Part shown: positions 13,701-21,943 of the stretch, piece by piece | Layout of the letters: each line of letters begins with the position of its first letter | Numbering within the stretch: position 1 is the stretch's first letter | From: CAMLHP01 sp035712285 | Lineage (GTDB): Bacteria; Gemmatimonadota; Gemmatimonadetes; Gemmatimonadales; GWC2-71-9 | DNA length: 24,861 bases | Assembly (NCBI GenBank): GCA_035712285.1 | Contig: DASTBA010000090.1 | Location: 1-24,861 of the forward strand | Direction: 5' to 3' | Translations under genes and position numbers: made by a program | The notes under the pieces: model-generated | Databases searched by the model: none | Told to the model about the DNA's origin: nothing | Seen by the model: the letters and a program-made list of their open reading frames with translations, nothing else

Positions 13701-14678
13701 ATGTCCGCCCCTTCCATGGCAGCACCAGCCGGCAGCGGCGTCTCGCTCGAGCGGCGCAGCCACAGCGACCGCGCCTTCCGCCTGGTGCTGACCGCGGCGG
13801 CCCTCGCCATTCCAGTCCTGCTGCTCTTCCTCGTGCTGGAGCTCTGGCACGGCGCCCAGCCGGCGGTCCACCGCTTCGGCCTCGACTTCGTGACCTCGAG
13901 CGACTGGGATCCGGTCGCCGAGAAGTTCGGGGCGCTGCCCCTCATCTACGGCACCCTGCTCTCCTCCTTCCTGGCGCTGCTCATCGCCGTGCCGCTCTCG
14001 CTCGGCGTCGCGATCTTCCTCACCGAATTTGCACCGATGAAGCTTCGGCAGCCGGTCGCGTTCGTGATCGGCCTGCTCGCCGCGATTCCCAGCGTGGTGT
14101 ACGGCCTCTGGGGCATCTTCGTGATGGTGCCGCTGCTGCGCGGCAGCGTGTTCCCGTTTCTCCAGAACACGCTCGGCTTCCTGCCGTTCTTCCGCGGCCC
14201 CGTGTACGGCCCCTCCATGCTCTCGGCCAGCATCATCCTGGCCATCATGGTGATGCCCTACATCATGTCGGTGACCCGCGAGGTGCTGGCGGCGGTGCCC
14301 TCCAGCCAGCGGGAGGCGGCCCTGGCCCTCGGTGCCACGCGATGGGAGGCGGTGCGCACGGCGGTGCTGCCCTACGCCCGGTCCGGGGTCATCGGCGCCA
14401 TCATCCTGGGGCTGGGCCGGGCGCTGGGCGAGACGATGGCCGTCACCATGCTCATCGGCAACCGCCATGACATCTCCGCCTCGCTGTTCCAGCCCGGCTA
14501 CACCATGGCGGCGGCGATCGCGAACGAATTCGCGGAGGCGGTGGGTGACATGCACCTCGCCGCGCTGGCCTACGTGGCGCTGCTGCTGTTCGTGGTGACC
14601 GTGCTGGTCAACGCCGGCGCCCGCATGCTGATCTGGCGGGTGGCGCGCGGCTCGGGCGCCGGAAGCCGGGCGCTCTGA
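13701..14678 (+). CDS. pstC: Phosphate ABC transporter permease PstC
   Basis: A 325-residue inner-membrane permease, one half of the Pst channel. It has six or more hydrophobic segments (about 27-48, 80-105, 115-140, 172-192, 228-250, 288-310) and the ABC importer coupling loop EAALALGATRWEAVRTAVLPYARSG followed by GLGRALGETMAVTML, characteristic of PstC/PstA. A long frame opens at ATG 13656, but that codon lies inside the Pho-box array. ATG 13701, nine bases after GGTAGG, gives a normal cytoplasmic N-terminus and is preferred. The stop overlaps the pstA ATG by one base. Confidence 0.93.
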   Translation: MSAPSMAAPAGSGVSLERRSHSDRAFRLVLTAAALAIPVLLLFLVLELWHGAQPAVHRFGLDFVTSSDWDPVAEKFGALPLIYGTLLSSFLALLIAVPLSLGVAIFLTEFAPMKLRQPVAFVIGLLAAIPSVVYGLWGIFVMVPLLRGSVFPFLQNTLGFLPFFRGPVYGPSMLSASIILAIMVMPYIMSVTREVLAAVPSSQREAALALGATRWEAVRTAVLPYARSGVIGAIILGLGRALGETMAVTMLIGNRHDISASLFQPGYTMAAAIANEFAEAVGDMHLAALAYVALLLFVVTVLVNAGARMLIWRVARGSGAGSRAL

Positions 14679-15520
14679 TGAACCGGCGCTCCCTGCGGCG
14701 GCTGACGAGCAACGCCATGGTGGGCCTGATGGCGCTCGCCGTGCTCGTGGCGGTGCTTCCGCTGGTGCTCATTCTCGCCAACCTCGTGGTGAAGGGCGCC
14801 GGAAGCCTGACCTGGGACTTCTTCACCCGGATGCCGGCGCCGGCAGGCGAGCTGGGCGGCGGCGTGGCCAATGCGATCGTCGGGACCCTGATCATCGTGG
14901 GTGTCGCGTCGCTGATCGGGCTCCCGGTCGGGATCCTGGCCGGCGTCTACTGCGCCGAATACCCCGGGAGCCGGATTACCTGGCTCACCCGTTTCGTGGC
15001 CGACGTTCTCAACGGGACCCCGTCCATCGTGATCGGCGTGTTCGCCTGGGCCTGGATCGTGGCGAGCCAGAAGCATTTCTCGGCGCTGGCCGGCAGCGTG
15101 GCGCTGGCCATGCTGATGGTGCCGATGGTGCTTCGCACCACCGAGGAGATGATCAAGCTGGTCCCTAATTCGCTGCGGGAGGCGGCGCTCGCGCTGGGGT
15201 ATCCCCGCTGGCGCACGTCGCTCCTTGTGGTGGTGCGTTCCACCCTGCCGGGCATCGTCACCGGCAGCCTCCTGTCGGTGGCCCGCATCGCCGGCGAGAC
15301 GGCGCCGCTGCTCTTCACGGCGCTCGGGAGCCAGTATCTCGTCACCAGCATCGGGGAGCCGATGGCCGCGCTGCCGCTCACGGTATACACCTATGCCACC
15401 GGCCCGTTCGAGCAGTGGCATGCGTATGCCTGGGCGGCGGCGCTCGTCCTCATCGTGGTGGTCCTGATCCTGAGCATCGGGGCCCGGCTCGCCACCCGGC
15501 AGCGCGGCGGCCATGGCTGA
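14678..15520 (+). CDS. pstA: Phosphate ABC transporter permease PstA
   Basis: A 280-residue inner-membrane permease that pairs with PstC. Hydrophobic segments are seen near 14-38, 62-90, 108-128, 135-152, 190-215 and 250-272. The coupling loop LREAALALGYPRWRTSLLVVVRSTLPGIVTGSLLSVARIAGETAPLLFTALGS and the preceding NGTPSIVIGVFAWAW are classical PstA motifs (the RIAGETAPLLFTA segment separates PstA from PstC). Length is normal. It overlaps pstC by one base and pstB1 by eight bases, so translation along the operon is tightly coupled. Confidence 0.94.
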   Translation: MNRRSLRRLTSNAMVGLMALAVLVAVLPLVLILANLVVKGAGSLTWDFFTRMPAPAGELGGGVANAIVGTLIIVGVASLIGLPVGILAGVYCAEYPGSRITWLTRFVADVLNGTPSIVIGVFAWAWIVASQKHFSALAGSVALAMLMVPMVLRTTEEMIKLVPNSLREAALALGYPRWRTSLLVVVRSTLPGIVTGSLLSVARIAGETAPLLFTALGSQYLVTSIGEPMAALPLTVYTYATGPFEQWHAYAWAAALVLIVVVLILSIGARLATRQRGGHG

Positions 15521-16286
15521 CACCATCCGGATCGAGACCGACCGCCTGACCGCGATGTACGGCAAGTTCACGGCGGTGAAGAGCGTGTCGCTCCGCTTTG
15601 CGCCGAACCGGGTGCATGCGCTGATCGGCCCGTCGGGCTGCGGCAAGTCCACCTTCCTGCGAACGCTCAACCGGATGCACGAGCTGAGCGAGGACGGGTG
15701 GATCACCGGACGGGTGCTGCTGGATGGCGACGACATCTACGCGCCGCGGGTCAACGCCATGCAGCTGCGCCGCAAGGTGGGCATGGTCTTCCAGAAGCCC
15801 ACGCCGTTCCCGACGATGTCCATCTACGACAACGTCGCGGCCGGACTCCGGGTGGATAATCGCGTCGGGCGGCTCCGCGGGCGGGCGCTGGACGAGGCGG
15901 TGGAACGGGCGCTCACCCGGGCCGCCCTCTGGGACGAGGTCAAGGACCGGCTCAAGGCCAGCGCCACCGCGCTGAGCGGGGGCCAGCAGCAGCGGCTCTG
16001 CCTGGCCCGTACCATCGCCCCGGAACCGGAGGTGATCCTGCTGGACGAGCCGACGGCGTCGCTCGACCCGCAGGGCACCCAGCGGATCGAGGAGCTGCTC
16101 TTCCTGCTCAAGGGGGAATTCACCATCGTGATCGTGACGCACAACCTGCAGCAGGCGGCGCGGGTGTCGGACACGACCACGTTCTTCTATCTCGGCACCA
16201 TGGTGGAGACGGGCGAGACCCGTCAGGTTTTCACCGCGCCCCGGAACGAGCAGACCGAGGCGTACATCACCGGACGGTTCGGATGA
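15513..16286 (+). CDS. pstB: Phosphate ABC transporter ATPase PstB, first copy
   Basis: A 257-residue ATPase that powers PstCA. Walker A GPSGCGKSTFLRTLNRMHEL, Q-loop VGMVFQKPTPFPTMSIYDNV, signature LSGGQQQRLCLART, Walker B VILLDEPTASLDP and the H-loop VTHNLQQAARVSD are all intact. The TLNRM and FQKPxPFP features are specific to PstB among ABC ATPases. It is followed at once by a second pstB (overlap of four bases), and both proteins end in the same nine residues, EAYITGRFG. Only one PstB pair is needed for a transporter, so either copy could suffice or they could heterodimerise. Confidence 0.94.
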   Translation: MADTIRIETDRLTAMYGKFTAVKSVSLRFAPNRVHALIGPSGCGKSTFLRTLNRMHELSEDGWITGRVLLDGDDIYAPRVNAMQLRRKVGMVFQKPTPFPTMSIYDNVAAGLRVDNRVGRLRGRALDEAVERALTRAALWDEVKDRLKASATALSGGQQQRLCLARTIAPEPEVILLDEPTASLDPQGTQRIEELLFLLKGEFTIVIVTHNLQQAARVSDTTTFFYLGTMVETGETRQVFTAPRNEQTEAYITGRFG

Positions 16287-17125
16287 CCCATTCACTGGCC
16301 GATGCCCTGCGGCCGCTGCCGCTGGCCACGAAACTCCCGGCCCGGCCAGCGCCATCGGCACCGAGGACGGCGGGCACTGCCATTGCGGTGACCGGCTTCA
16401 CCTTCGCGTACGGGGCGCGGGCCGTCCTGCACGGCCTGGACTTCGCGATCGCGCGGAATGCGGTGACGGCCATCATCGGCCCGTCCGGCTGCGGCAAGAG
16501 CACCTTTCTCCGTTCGGTCAACCGCCTCAACGACCTCATTCCCGGGGCGCGCTACGGCGGCGACATCCGGGTCCACGGCGAGTCGGTGTTCGGGACGGGG
16601 ACCGACCTCGTGGCCCTGCGGCAGCAGGTGGGCATGGTCTTCCAGCGCCCCAACCCATTCCCGAAGAGCATCTACGAGAATGTCGCCTATGGCCCGTCGC
16701 TGAACGCCCTCGTGCCCCGGCGGGACATTCCGGAGCTGGTGGAGGACTGCCTCCGGCGGGCAGCGCTCTGGGACGAGGTGAAGGACCGGCTGGACGAGCC
16801 GGGCACCGGGCTGAGCGGCGGCCAGCAGCAGCGCCTCTGCGTCGCTCGCGCGCTCGCCAACCGCCCGGAGGTCCTGCTCATGGACGAGCCGGCCTCCGCG
16901 CTGGATCCGGTCTCGACCCAGAAGCTCGAGGAGCTCATTTTCGAGCTCAAGCGGGACTACACGATCGTCATCGTGACGCACAACATGCAGCAGGCCGCCC
17001 GGGTGTCCGATGACACCGCCTTCCTCGAAGGCGGACACCTCGTCGAGTTCGGCCCCACGCGGCAGCTCTTCACGGCGCCGGCCCGGGAACGGACCGAAGC
17101 CTACATCACCGGGAGATTCGGATGA
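16283..17125 (+). CDS. pstB: Phosphate ABC transporter ATPase PstB, second copy
   Basis: A 280-residue PstB paralogue directly behind the first. After an extra N-terminal stretch rich in Ala/Pro (about 1-33, MTHSLADALRPLPLATKLP...) that the first copy lacks, it has Walker A GPSGCGKSTFLRSVNRLNDL, Q-loop VGMVFQRPNPFPKSIYENV (the standard PstB wording), LSGGQQQRLCVARAL, Walker B VLLMDEPASALDP and VTHNMQQAARVSDD. All catalytic residues are present, so it is not a decayed duplicate. Differences across the Q-loop (NPFPK against TPFPT) and signature flanks show the duplication is old rather than a recent tandem copy. ATG 16283 overlaps the first copy's TGA; the stop overlaps phoU. Confidence 0.93.
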   Translation: MTHSLADALRPLPLATKLPARPAPSAPRTAGTAIAVTGFTFAYGARAVLHGLDFAIARNAVTAIIGPSGCGKSTFLRSVNRLNDLIPGARYGGDIRVHGESVFGTGTDLVALRQQVGMVFQRPNPFPKSIYENVAYGPSLNALVPRRDIPELVEDCLRRAALWDEVKDRLDEPGTGLSGGQQQRLCVARALANRPEVLLMDEPASALDPVSTQKLEELIFELKRDYTIVIVTHNMQQAARVSDDTAFLEGGHLVEFGPTRQLFTAPARERTEAYITGRFG

Positions 17126-17826
17126 GCGTGGACGCGCATCGCCACTTTCACGACGAGCTGAGCCATCTCAAGGTCCGCCTCCTGACCATGTCGGGCGAGG
17201 CGGAGGCGGCGCTGGCCCTCGCCGTGGACGCCCTGCTGGAGCGGGACGCCGCCCGGGCCGAGGCGGTCATCGCCGGCGACCGGGCCATTGACCGGATGGA
17301 GATGGAGATCGAGGAACAGTGCGTCAACCTGCTGGCCCTGCAGCAGCCGATGGCGCGGGACCTCCGCATGGTGACGTCGGCGCTCAAGATCGCCAGCGAC
17401 CTGGAGCGGGTCGGCGATCACGCGGTGAACATCGCGCAGAGCACCCAGCGGCTGGCGGAGTCGCGCCCCATCGCGCCGGAACCGGAGCTGGTGGAGATGG
17501 CCCGGCTGGCCCGCGAGATGCTGTCGGACGCGCTGGAGGCCTTCATCCGGGGCGACGCGAAGATGGGCCGGGACGTCTGCGCCCGGGACGACAAGGTGGA
17601 TGCCTTGCATCGGTCGGTGTTCCGCATTCTTCTTACCCACATGATGGAAGATCCGCATACCATCGGCGCGGGGATGGAACTCGTCCTGGTGAGCCGGAAC
17701 CTGGAGCGGGTGGCGGACCTCGCCACCAACATCGGCGAGGACGTCGTCTTCCTGGTCGAGGGCAAGTCCATCAAGCATCACGCCGAGGACCGTGGCGAGC
17801 CGGGCGTGATCGTCCGCCATGAGTAA
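17122..17826 (+). CDS. phoU: Phosphate signalling protein PhoU
   Basis: A 234-residue all-helical cytoplasmic protein made of two three-helix repeats. Repeat 1 contains MEMEIEEQCVNLLALQQPMARDLRMVTSALKIASDLERVGDHAVNIAQ and repeat 2 contains MELVLVSRNLERVADLATNIGEDVVFLVEGK; the two E-R-V-(G/A)-D-x-A-x-N-I segments are the metal-binding PhoU signatures. It links PstSCAB transport state to PhoR, repressing the regulon when phosphate is plentiful, and limits Pst uptake. Length is standard. It overlaps pstB2 by four bases and ppx by eight, so its dosage is tied to both. Confidence 0.95.
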   Translation: MSVDAHRHFHDELSHLKVRLLTMSGEAEAALALAVDALLERDAARAEAVIAGDRAIDRMEMEIEEQCVNLLALQQPMARDLRMVTSALKIASDLERVGDHAVNIAQSTQRLAESRPIAPEPELVEMARLAREMLSDALEAFIRGDAKMGRDVCARDDKVDALHRSVFRILLTHMMEDPHTIGAGMELVLVSRNLERVADLATNIGEDVVFLVEGKSIKHHAEDRGEPGVIVRHE

Positions 17827-19375
17827 CGGAGAGCGGATCGCGGCCATCGACGTCGGGTCGAACTCGATCCGGCTGCTGGTGGCCGAGCACGATCCCGCCT
17901 CCGGCCTCACCATCATTGACGAACTTCGGGACCAGGCGCAGCTGGCCCGCGGCGTGGCCCGGCACGGGCGACTGGAGGATGCCTCCATGGAGCGGGCGCT
18001 GGAGGCGCTCCGCCGCATGCGGGACGTCTGCGAGCGCCGCGGCGTCCGCCGGATCGAGGCGGTGGCGACATCGGCCGTCCGGGAGGCGGCGAACGGGGAG
18101 GACTTTGTCCGCCGGGTACGCGAAGAGCTGGCGCTGCCGCTCCGGGTGATTGACGGTCACGCGGAGGCGGCGCTGGCGTACCGGTCGGTCGCGCATCACT
18201 TCGCGCTCGGCGACTCGCGCACGCTGGTCGCCGACATCGGCGGCGGCAGTCTGGAGCTCATCGCCGCGGTGGACGGCCTGGTGGAACAGACGGTCTCGCT
18301 CCCGCTCGGCGCCGTGCGGCTCACGGAAGCGTTCACCCGGGAGAACTGGAGCCCGATCAAGTCGCTCGACCGGCTTCGCCGCCACACCCGGAAGGCACTC
18401 CGCAAGGCGCTCCGCACCCGCGAATGGACCAAGGCCCGCCTGATCGGGTCCGGCGGCACGTTCACCGCCCTCGCCCGCATGGCGCTCGCGCGCCGGGGGG
18501 AGGCCGAGCCCGATACCGAGCACGGCGTCGAGGTCACGACCGCGGAAGTCGAGCACCTGCTCGAATGGCTGGCCACCAAGTCCCCGGCCCAGCGGCGGAA
18601 CGTCGCCGGCCTCAATCCCGAGCGGGCCGACATCATCCTGGCAGGGCTCGCGGTCACCGCCGAGCTGCTGGACCTGGTCTCGGCGCGGGGGCTCACCGTC
18701 AGTGCGTTCGGCCTGCGGGAAGGGATCCTGCTGGAGATGGTCGGGACGCCGGCCGAGCGCCGCCGGGACCCGATGCGCCTGGTCCGCGAGTTCGCCGAAC
18801 GGTGCCAGTCCGACCGGCGCCACGTGGAGCAGGTGCGGGTACTCGCCCTGCAGCTGTACGATCAGCTCGGGACCGCGCTGGAATGCCAGGAGGGAGAGCG
18901 GGACCTGCTGGAGGCGGCGGCGATCCTGCACGACGTGGGGCAGGTGGTGAGCTACCGGCGGCACCATCGCCACAGCTATGACCTCATCATGCACGCCGAC
19001 CGCCTGCCGTTCGGCCCGCGGGAGCGGCGGATCGTGGCGCTCGCCAGCCGCTATCACCGGCGGCGCGGGCCGCGCCGCACCGACGAGGGCTTTGCGGACC
19101 TCCCCTCGCGTGACCGCGGCGCGGTGCGCCGCATCAGCGCCCTGCTCCGGGTGGCCGATGGACTGGATCGTGGCCACATGGCGGTGGTGGAAACCCTGCG
19201 ATGCGTGGTGACGGACGATCTCATCCGGATCACCGCGCTGCCGCGCTATGCCGGTGCGGACCTCGCACTCGAATGCTGGGGGGCCACGCGGAAGGCCGAC
19301 CTGCTCGCGAAGCTCGCCGGCCGGAAGGTGGAGATCTGCGGCGTGACGCGCGTGGAGCTGGGCGCTAGCGCCTGA
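17819..19375 (+). CDS. ppx: Exopolyphosphatase / guanosine pentaphosphatase (Ppx/GppA) with HD domain
   Basis: A 518-residue two-part enzyme. The N-terminal half (about 1-305) is the Ppx/GppA ASKHA fold: AAIDVGSNSIRLLVAE (Asp11, Ser14), AVATSAVREAANGEDF, VADIGGGSLELI (139-144) and LIGSGGTFTALARM. The C-terminal half (about 320-518) is an HD domain with AAILHDVGQ (His371-Asp372), RHHRHSYDLI and a later VADGLDRGH, as in full-length Ppx/GppA. The acidic motif usually read as S-G-x-E-E-A is DGHAEA here, so one of its two acidic positions is replaced; activity may be altered. It either cuts phosphate from polyphosphate or hydrolyses pppGpp; placement behind phoU favours polyphosphate. Overlaps phoU by eight bases and converges with the small gene at 19365. 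Confidence 0.92.
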   Translation: MSNGERIAAIDVGSNSIRLLVAEHDPASGLTIIDELRDQAQLARGVARHGRLEDASMERALEALRRMRDVCERRGVRRIEAVATSAVREAANGEDFVRRVREELALPLRVIDGHAEAALAYRSVAHHFALGDSRTLVADIGGGSLELIAAVDGLVEQTVSLPLGAVRLTEAFTRENWSPIKSLDRLRRHTRKALRKALRTREWTKARLIGSGGTFTALARMALARRGEAEPDTEHGVEVTTAEVEHLLEWLATKSPAQRRNVAGLNPERADIILAGLAVTAELLDLVSARGLTVSAFGLREGILLEMVGTPAERRRDPMRLVREFAERCQSDRRHVEQVRVLALQLYDQLGTALECQEGERDLLEAAAILHDVGQVVSYRRHHRHSYDLIMHADRLPFGPRERRIVALASRYHRRRGPRRTDEGFADLPSRDRGAVRRISALLRVADGLDRGHMAVVETLRCVVTDDLIRITALPRYAGADLALECWGATRKADLLAKLAGRKVEICGVTRVELGASA

Positions 19376-19514
19376 CCACGAAGGCCCGGTAGACGAGCCA
19401 CACGAGGAGGAGCAGGGCGCCGCCCACCACCGCCACCTCGACGTTGACCTTCGCCATCCACGACCCGATCACCTGCTTGGCGGCTGACGCCGTCAGCATC
19501 GCGTACTCGACCAT
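19365..19514 (-). CDS. Small single-span membrane protein (49 residues)
   Basis: A short gene supported by a near-perfect Shine-Dalgarno, GGAGGTG, about six bases before the ATG at 19514. The product has an amphipathic N-terminal half (MVEYAMLTASAAKQVIGSWMAKVNVE) and one hydrophobic span (about 27-42, VAVVGGALLLLVWLVY) followed by a positively charged end (R-A-F-V-V-R-R), so the C-terminus should be cytoplasmic. I do not recognise a family; the Glu-Tyr-Ala start vaguely recalls Flp-type small pilins but lacks their cleavage site. It begins 12 bases after the ALDH16 stop and is probably the last gene of the rhomboid-deoC-ALDH16 operon. Its 3' end overlaps the end of ppx on the other strand by 11 bases. 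Confidence 0.65.
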   Translation of the reverse strand: MVEYAMLTASAAKQVIGSWMAKVNVEVAVVGGALLLLVWLVYRAFVVRR

Positions 19515-19526
19515 GGCTGCACCTCC

Positions 19527-21941
19527 CTACTCCCCGTAGGGCACCCAGATGTTCTTCACCTGGGTGGCGTGCTCCAGGAATTCGTTGCCCTCGCCCTGCG
19601 CCGCGTCGAACCAGTCCCGTGGGCGCCCGTACGAGACCCAGGTCCGCTTCATGTTGCCGGCGGAGAGACGTTCCACTTCGGTGGCCCCCTCCCCGGAGCC
19701 GAAGTGCCACATCCCGTCCACGTCGTCGTGCGCCGCGAGCACCGGCACCAGCTCCTTCTGCGGGCCGGTCACGATGTTGACGACGCCGGCCGGCACATCG
19801 GAGGTCTCCAGCACCTGGTAGAGATCGGTGGCGGCGAGCGGCCAGCGTTCCGACGGCAGCACGACAACCCGATTCCCCATGGCGATTGCGGGCGCCACGG
19901 CGGAGACGAAGGCCAGCAGCGGTGCCTCGTCGGGACAGGCGATACCCATGACACCCAGCGCCTCGGGCATCGCGAGGGTCACGTTCCGGTAGGGCGTGTG
20001 ATGGACGTGGCCGTCCCACTTGTCGGCGATCGCCGCCGCCGCGTAGAGACGCTCGATGCTGCGTTCCACCTCGGCGCGGGCCGCCTTCAGGTCTCCCAAG
20101 TACTCCGCCAGCCGCGCCGCGAATTCCTCCGATCGCTCCGCCAGGTTCTCGGCGATGTAGTAGAGCACCTGCGCCCGGTTATGGGCCGTGCCGGTGGTCC
20201 AGCCGCGCGCCTTGTGCGCCGCCTCCACCGCGTTGCGGATGTCCTTGCGGTTGCCGCGTGACACCTCGCCGGCCCGCTCACCCGCCGCCGCGAGAACCAC
20301 GTCGCTGTAGCCGCCGTCGGGCCGCACCTGCTTGCCGCCGATATAGAGCTTGGCGGTGCGGTCAATGGATGGGAGGGCAGCTCGACGGCTCGACGGCTCG
20401 GCGGCTCGACGGGTGGCCTCATGTCCCAACCTGCCCCCCTTGCCCGTCCTGCCCGTCTTGCCCGCCTCGGTCTCCCACCTCGCTTTCACGTACTCTCGCA
20501 GCCCCTCCCGTCCCCCCTCCCGCCCGAAGCCGCTCTCACGGTAGCCGCCGAATCCCGCCGCCGCATCGAACACGTTGGTGCAGTTCACCCAGATCGTGCC
20601 GGCCGCGAGCTTGGGGGCGATATCGAGCGCCAGGTTCACGCTCTCGGTCCACACACTCGCCGCCAGGCCGTAGCGCGTGTTGTTGGCCAGTTCCACCGCC
20701 TCGGCCGGCGTCCGGAAGGTCATGTGCACAACCACCGGACCGAAGATTTCCACCTGCGCCACCGTGGCCGACGGCGACACGTCGGTGAAGAGCGTCGGGG
20801 GGAAGAAGTACCCCTCGGTGGGACAGCTCCAGGAGGGCTGCCACATGGTGGCGCCCTCGTCCCGCCCCTGCTGCACCAGCTTCGTGATCTTCTCGAGCTG
20901 CACCGGCGCGATGATGGCGCCGATGTCCACCGCCTTGTCGAGCGGGTTGCCGACCCGGAGCATCTCCATCCGGGCCCGGAGCTTTTCCACGAGGCGGGCG
21001 GAGACGCCCTCCTGCACCAGGATGCGGGAGCCGGCACAGCAGACCTGGCCCTGGTTGAACCAGATGGCGTCCACCACGCCCTCGACCACGCTGTCGAGGT
21101 CGGCATCGTCGAAAACGATGAACGGCGACTTCCCGCCCAGCTCGAGCGAGAGCTTCTTGCCGCTCCCCGCCGTCGCTACGCGGATGAGTCGCCCTACGTC
21201 AGTCGAACCGGTGAAGGCGATCTTGTCCACGTCGTCGTGCCTGACGAGCGCTTCGCCGGTGCGGCCATCGCCCGTCACCACGTTCACCACGCCCGGCGGC
21301 AGGCCCGCCTGGGACGCAATCTCCGCAAAGAGCAGCGCCGTGAGCGAGGTGAACTCGGCCGGCTTGAGCACCACCGTGTTTCCCATCGCGAGCGCCGGCG
21401 CGATCTTCCATGACAGCATGAGGAGCGGGAAGTTCCACGGGATGATCTGCCCCACCACGCCCACCGGCACGGCCTCGGGAAGCTCGCTGGCCATCAGCTG
21501 CGCCCAGCCGGCGTGATGATAGAAGTGCCGCGCCACGAGCGGGATATCAATGTCCCGTGACTCACGGATCGGCTTGCCGTTGTCCAGCGATTCCATCACC
21601 GCGAAGAGGCGGGAGTGTTTCTGGATCTGGCGCGCGAGGGCGTAGAGGTGCCGGGCGCGGCCGTGCCCGCCGAGCGCTTCCCAGTCCCGCTGCGCCGCCC
21701 GAGCCGCCTTCACCGCGAGCCCGACGTCCTTTGCGCTGCCCTGGGCGACCCTGGCCAGCGGATTCCCGGTGGCCGGATTGACCGACTCGAAGTACTCCCC
21801 GGACGAGGGGCGGCTCCACTTGCCGCTGATCCAGTGACCGAACTGGCCACCGTGGCCGGCGATCCAGTCGAGTGCCGGTGCGGCGGCTTCGGGCGCCGGC
21901 CCGTACTCCATGGTCTCGAAGATTTCGCTGATGGATGACAT
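19527..21941 (-). CDS. ALDH16-type two-domain aldehyde dehydrogenase
   Basis: An 804-residue NAD(P)-dependent aldehyde dehydrogenase with a full ALDH domain and a second, vestigial one. Domain 1 (about 35-490): IPWNFP (Asn170), LKPAE (Lys193), FTGSTDVG, LELGGKSP (general base Glu267), FNQGQVCCAG (catalytic Cys301, next to a second Cys302), EIFGPV and the C-terminal GFGGYRESGFGREGG. Domain 2 (about 530-804) keeps the coenzyme-fold part (LGVMGIACPDEAPLLAF, AIAMGNRVVVLPSE, PAGVVNIVTG) but has no catalytic cysteine region. This matches the ALDH16 family, where the second domain is inactive and structural. A linker (about 491-525) is encoded by tandem repeats. ATG 21941 starts two bases after the deoC stop (TGA-gc-ATG), so it is coupled to deoC and could oxidise the acetaldehyde made there. 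An earlier start at 22064 lies in deoC and is rejected. Confidence 0.9.
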   Translation of the reverse strand: MSSISEIFETMEYGPAPEAAAPALDWIAGHGGQFGHWISGKWSRPSSGEYFESVNPATGNPLARVAQGSAKDVGLAVKAARAAQRDWEALGGHGRARHLYALARQIQKHSRLFAVMESLDNGKPIRESRDIDIPLVARHFYHHAGWAQLMASELPEAVPVGVVGQIIPWNFPLLMLSWKIAPALAMGNTVVLKPAEFTSLTALLFAEIASQAGLPPGVVNVVTGDGRTGEALVRHDDVDKIAFTGSTDVGRLIRVATAGSGKKLSLELGGKSPFIVFDDADLDSVVEGVVDAIWFNQGQVCCAGSRILVQEGVSARLVEKLRARMEMLRVGNPLDKAVDIGAIIAPVQLEKITKLVQQGRDEGATMWQPSWSCPTEGYFFPPTLFTDVSPSATVAQVEIFGPVVVHMTFRTPAEAVELANNTRYGLAASVWTESVNLALDIAPKLAAGTIWVNCTNVFDAAAGFGGYRESGFGREGGREGLREYVKARWETEAGKTGRTGKGGRLGHEATRRAAEPSSRRAALPSIDRTAKLYIGGKQVRPDGGYSDVVLAAAGERAGEVSRGNRKDIRNAVEAAHKARGWTTGTAHNRAQVLYYIAENLAERSEEFAARLAEYLGDLKAARAEVERSIERLYAAAAIADKWDGHVHHTPYRNVTLAMPEALGVMGIACPDEAPLLAFVSAVAPAIAMGNRVVVLPSERWPLAATDLYQVLETSDVPAGVVNIVTGPQKELVPVLAAHDDVDGMWHFGSGEGATEVERLSAGNMKRTWVSYGRPRDWFDAAQGEGNEFLEHATQVKNIWVPYGE
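20380..20411. repeat. Four tandem octamers within the ALDH16 linker
   Basis: Four units of GCTCGACG stand head to tail (20380, 20388, 20396 with one change to GCTCGGCG, 20404). They encode part of the linker between the two ALDH domains. Eight is not a multiple of three, so gain or loss of one unit would shift the frame and cut off domain 2. Confidence 0.85.
20432..20467. repeat. Four tandem nonamers within the ALDH16 linker
   Basis: Four units related to TGCCCGTCT (20432 TGCCCCCCT, 20441 TGCCCGTCC, 20450 TGCCCGTCT, 20459 TGCCCGCCT). On the coding (minus) strand they give a tripeptide repeat of the type Gly-(Lys/Arg)-(Thr/Gly). The period preserves the reading frame. The unit resembles the minisatellite at 23720. 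Confidence 0.8.
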
Positions 21942-21943
21942 GC

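Noticed and set aside
20258..21516. Plus-strand frames within ALDH16
   Set aside because: No domain recognised and composition is typical of a reverse-complement shadow; the minus strand carries intact ALDH motifs.
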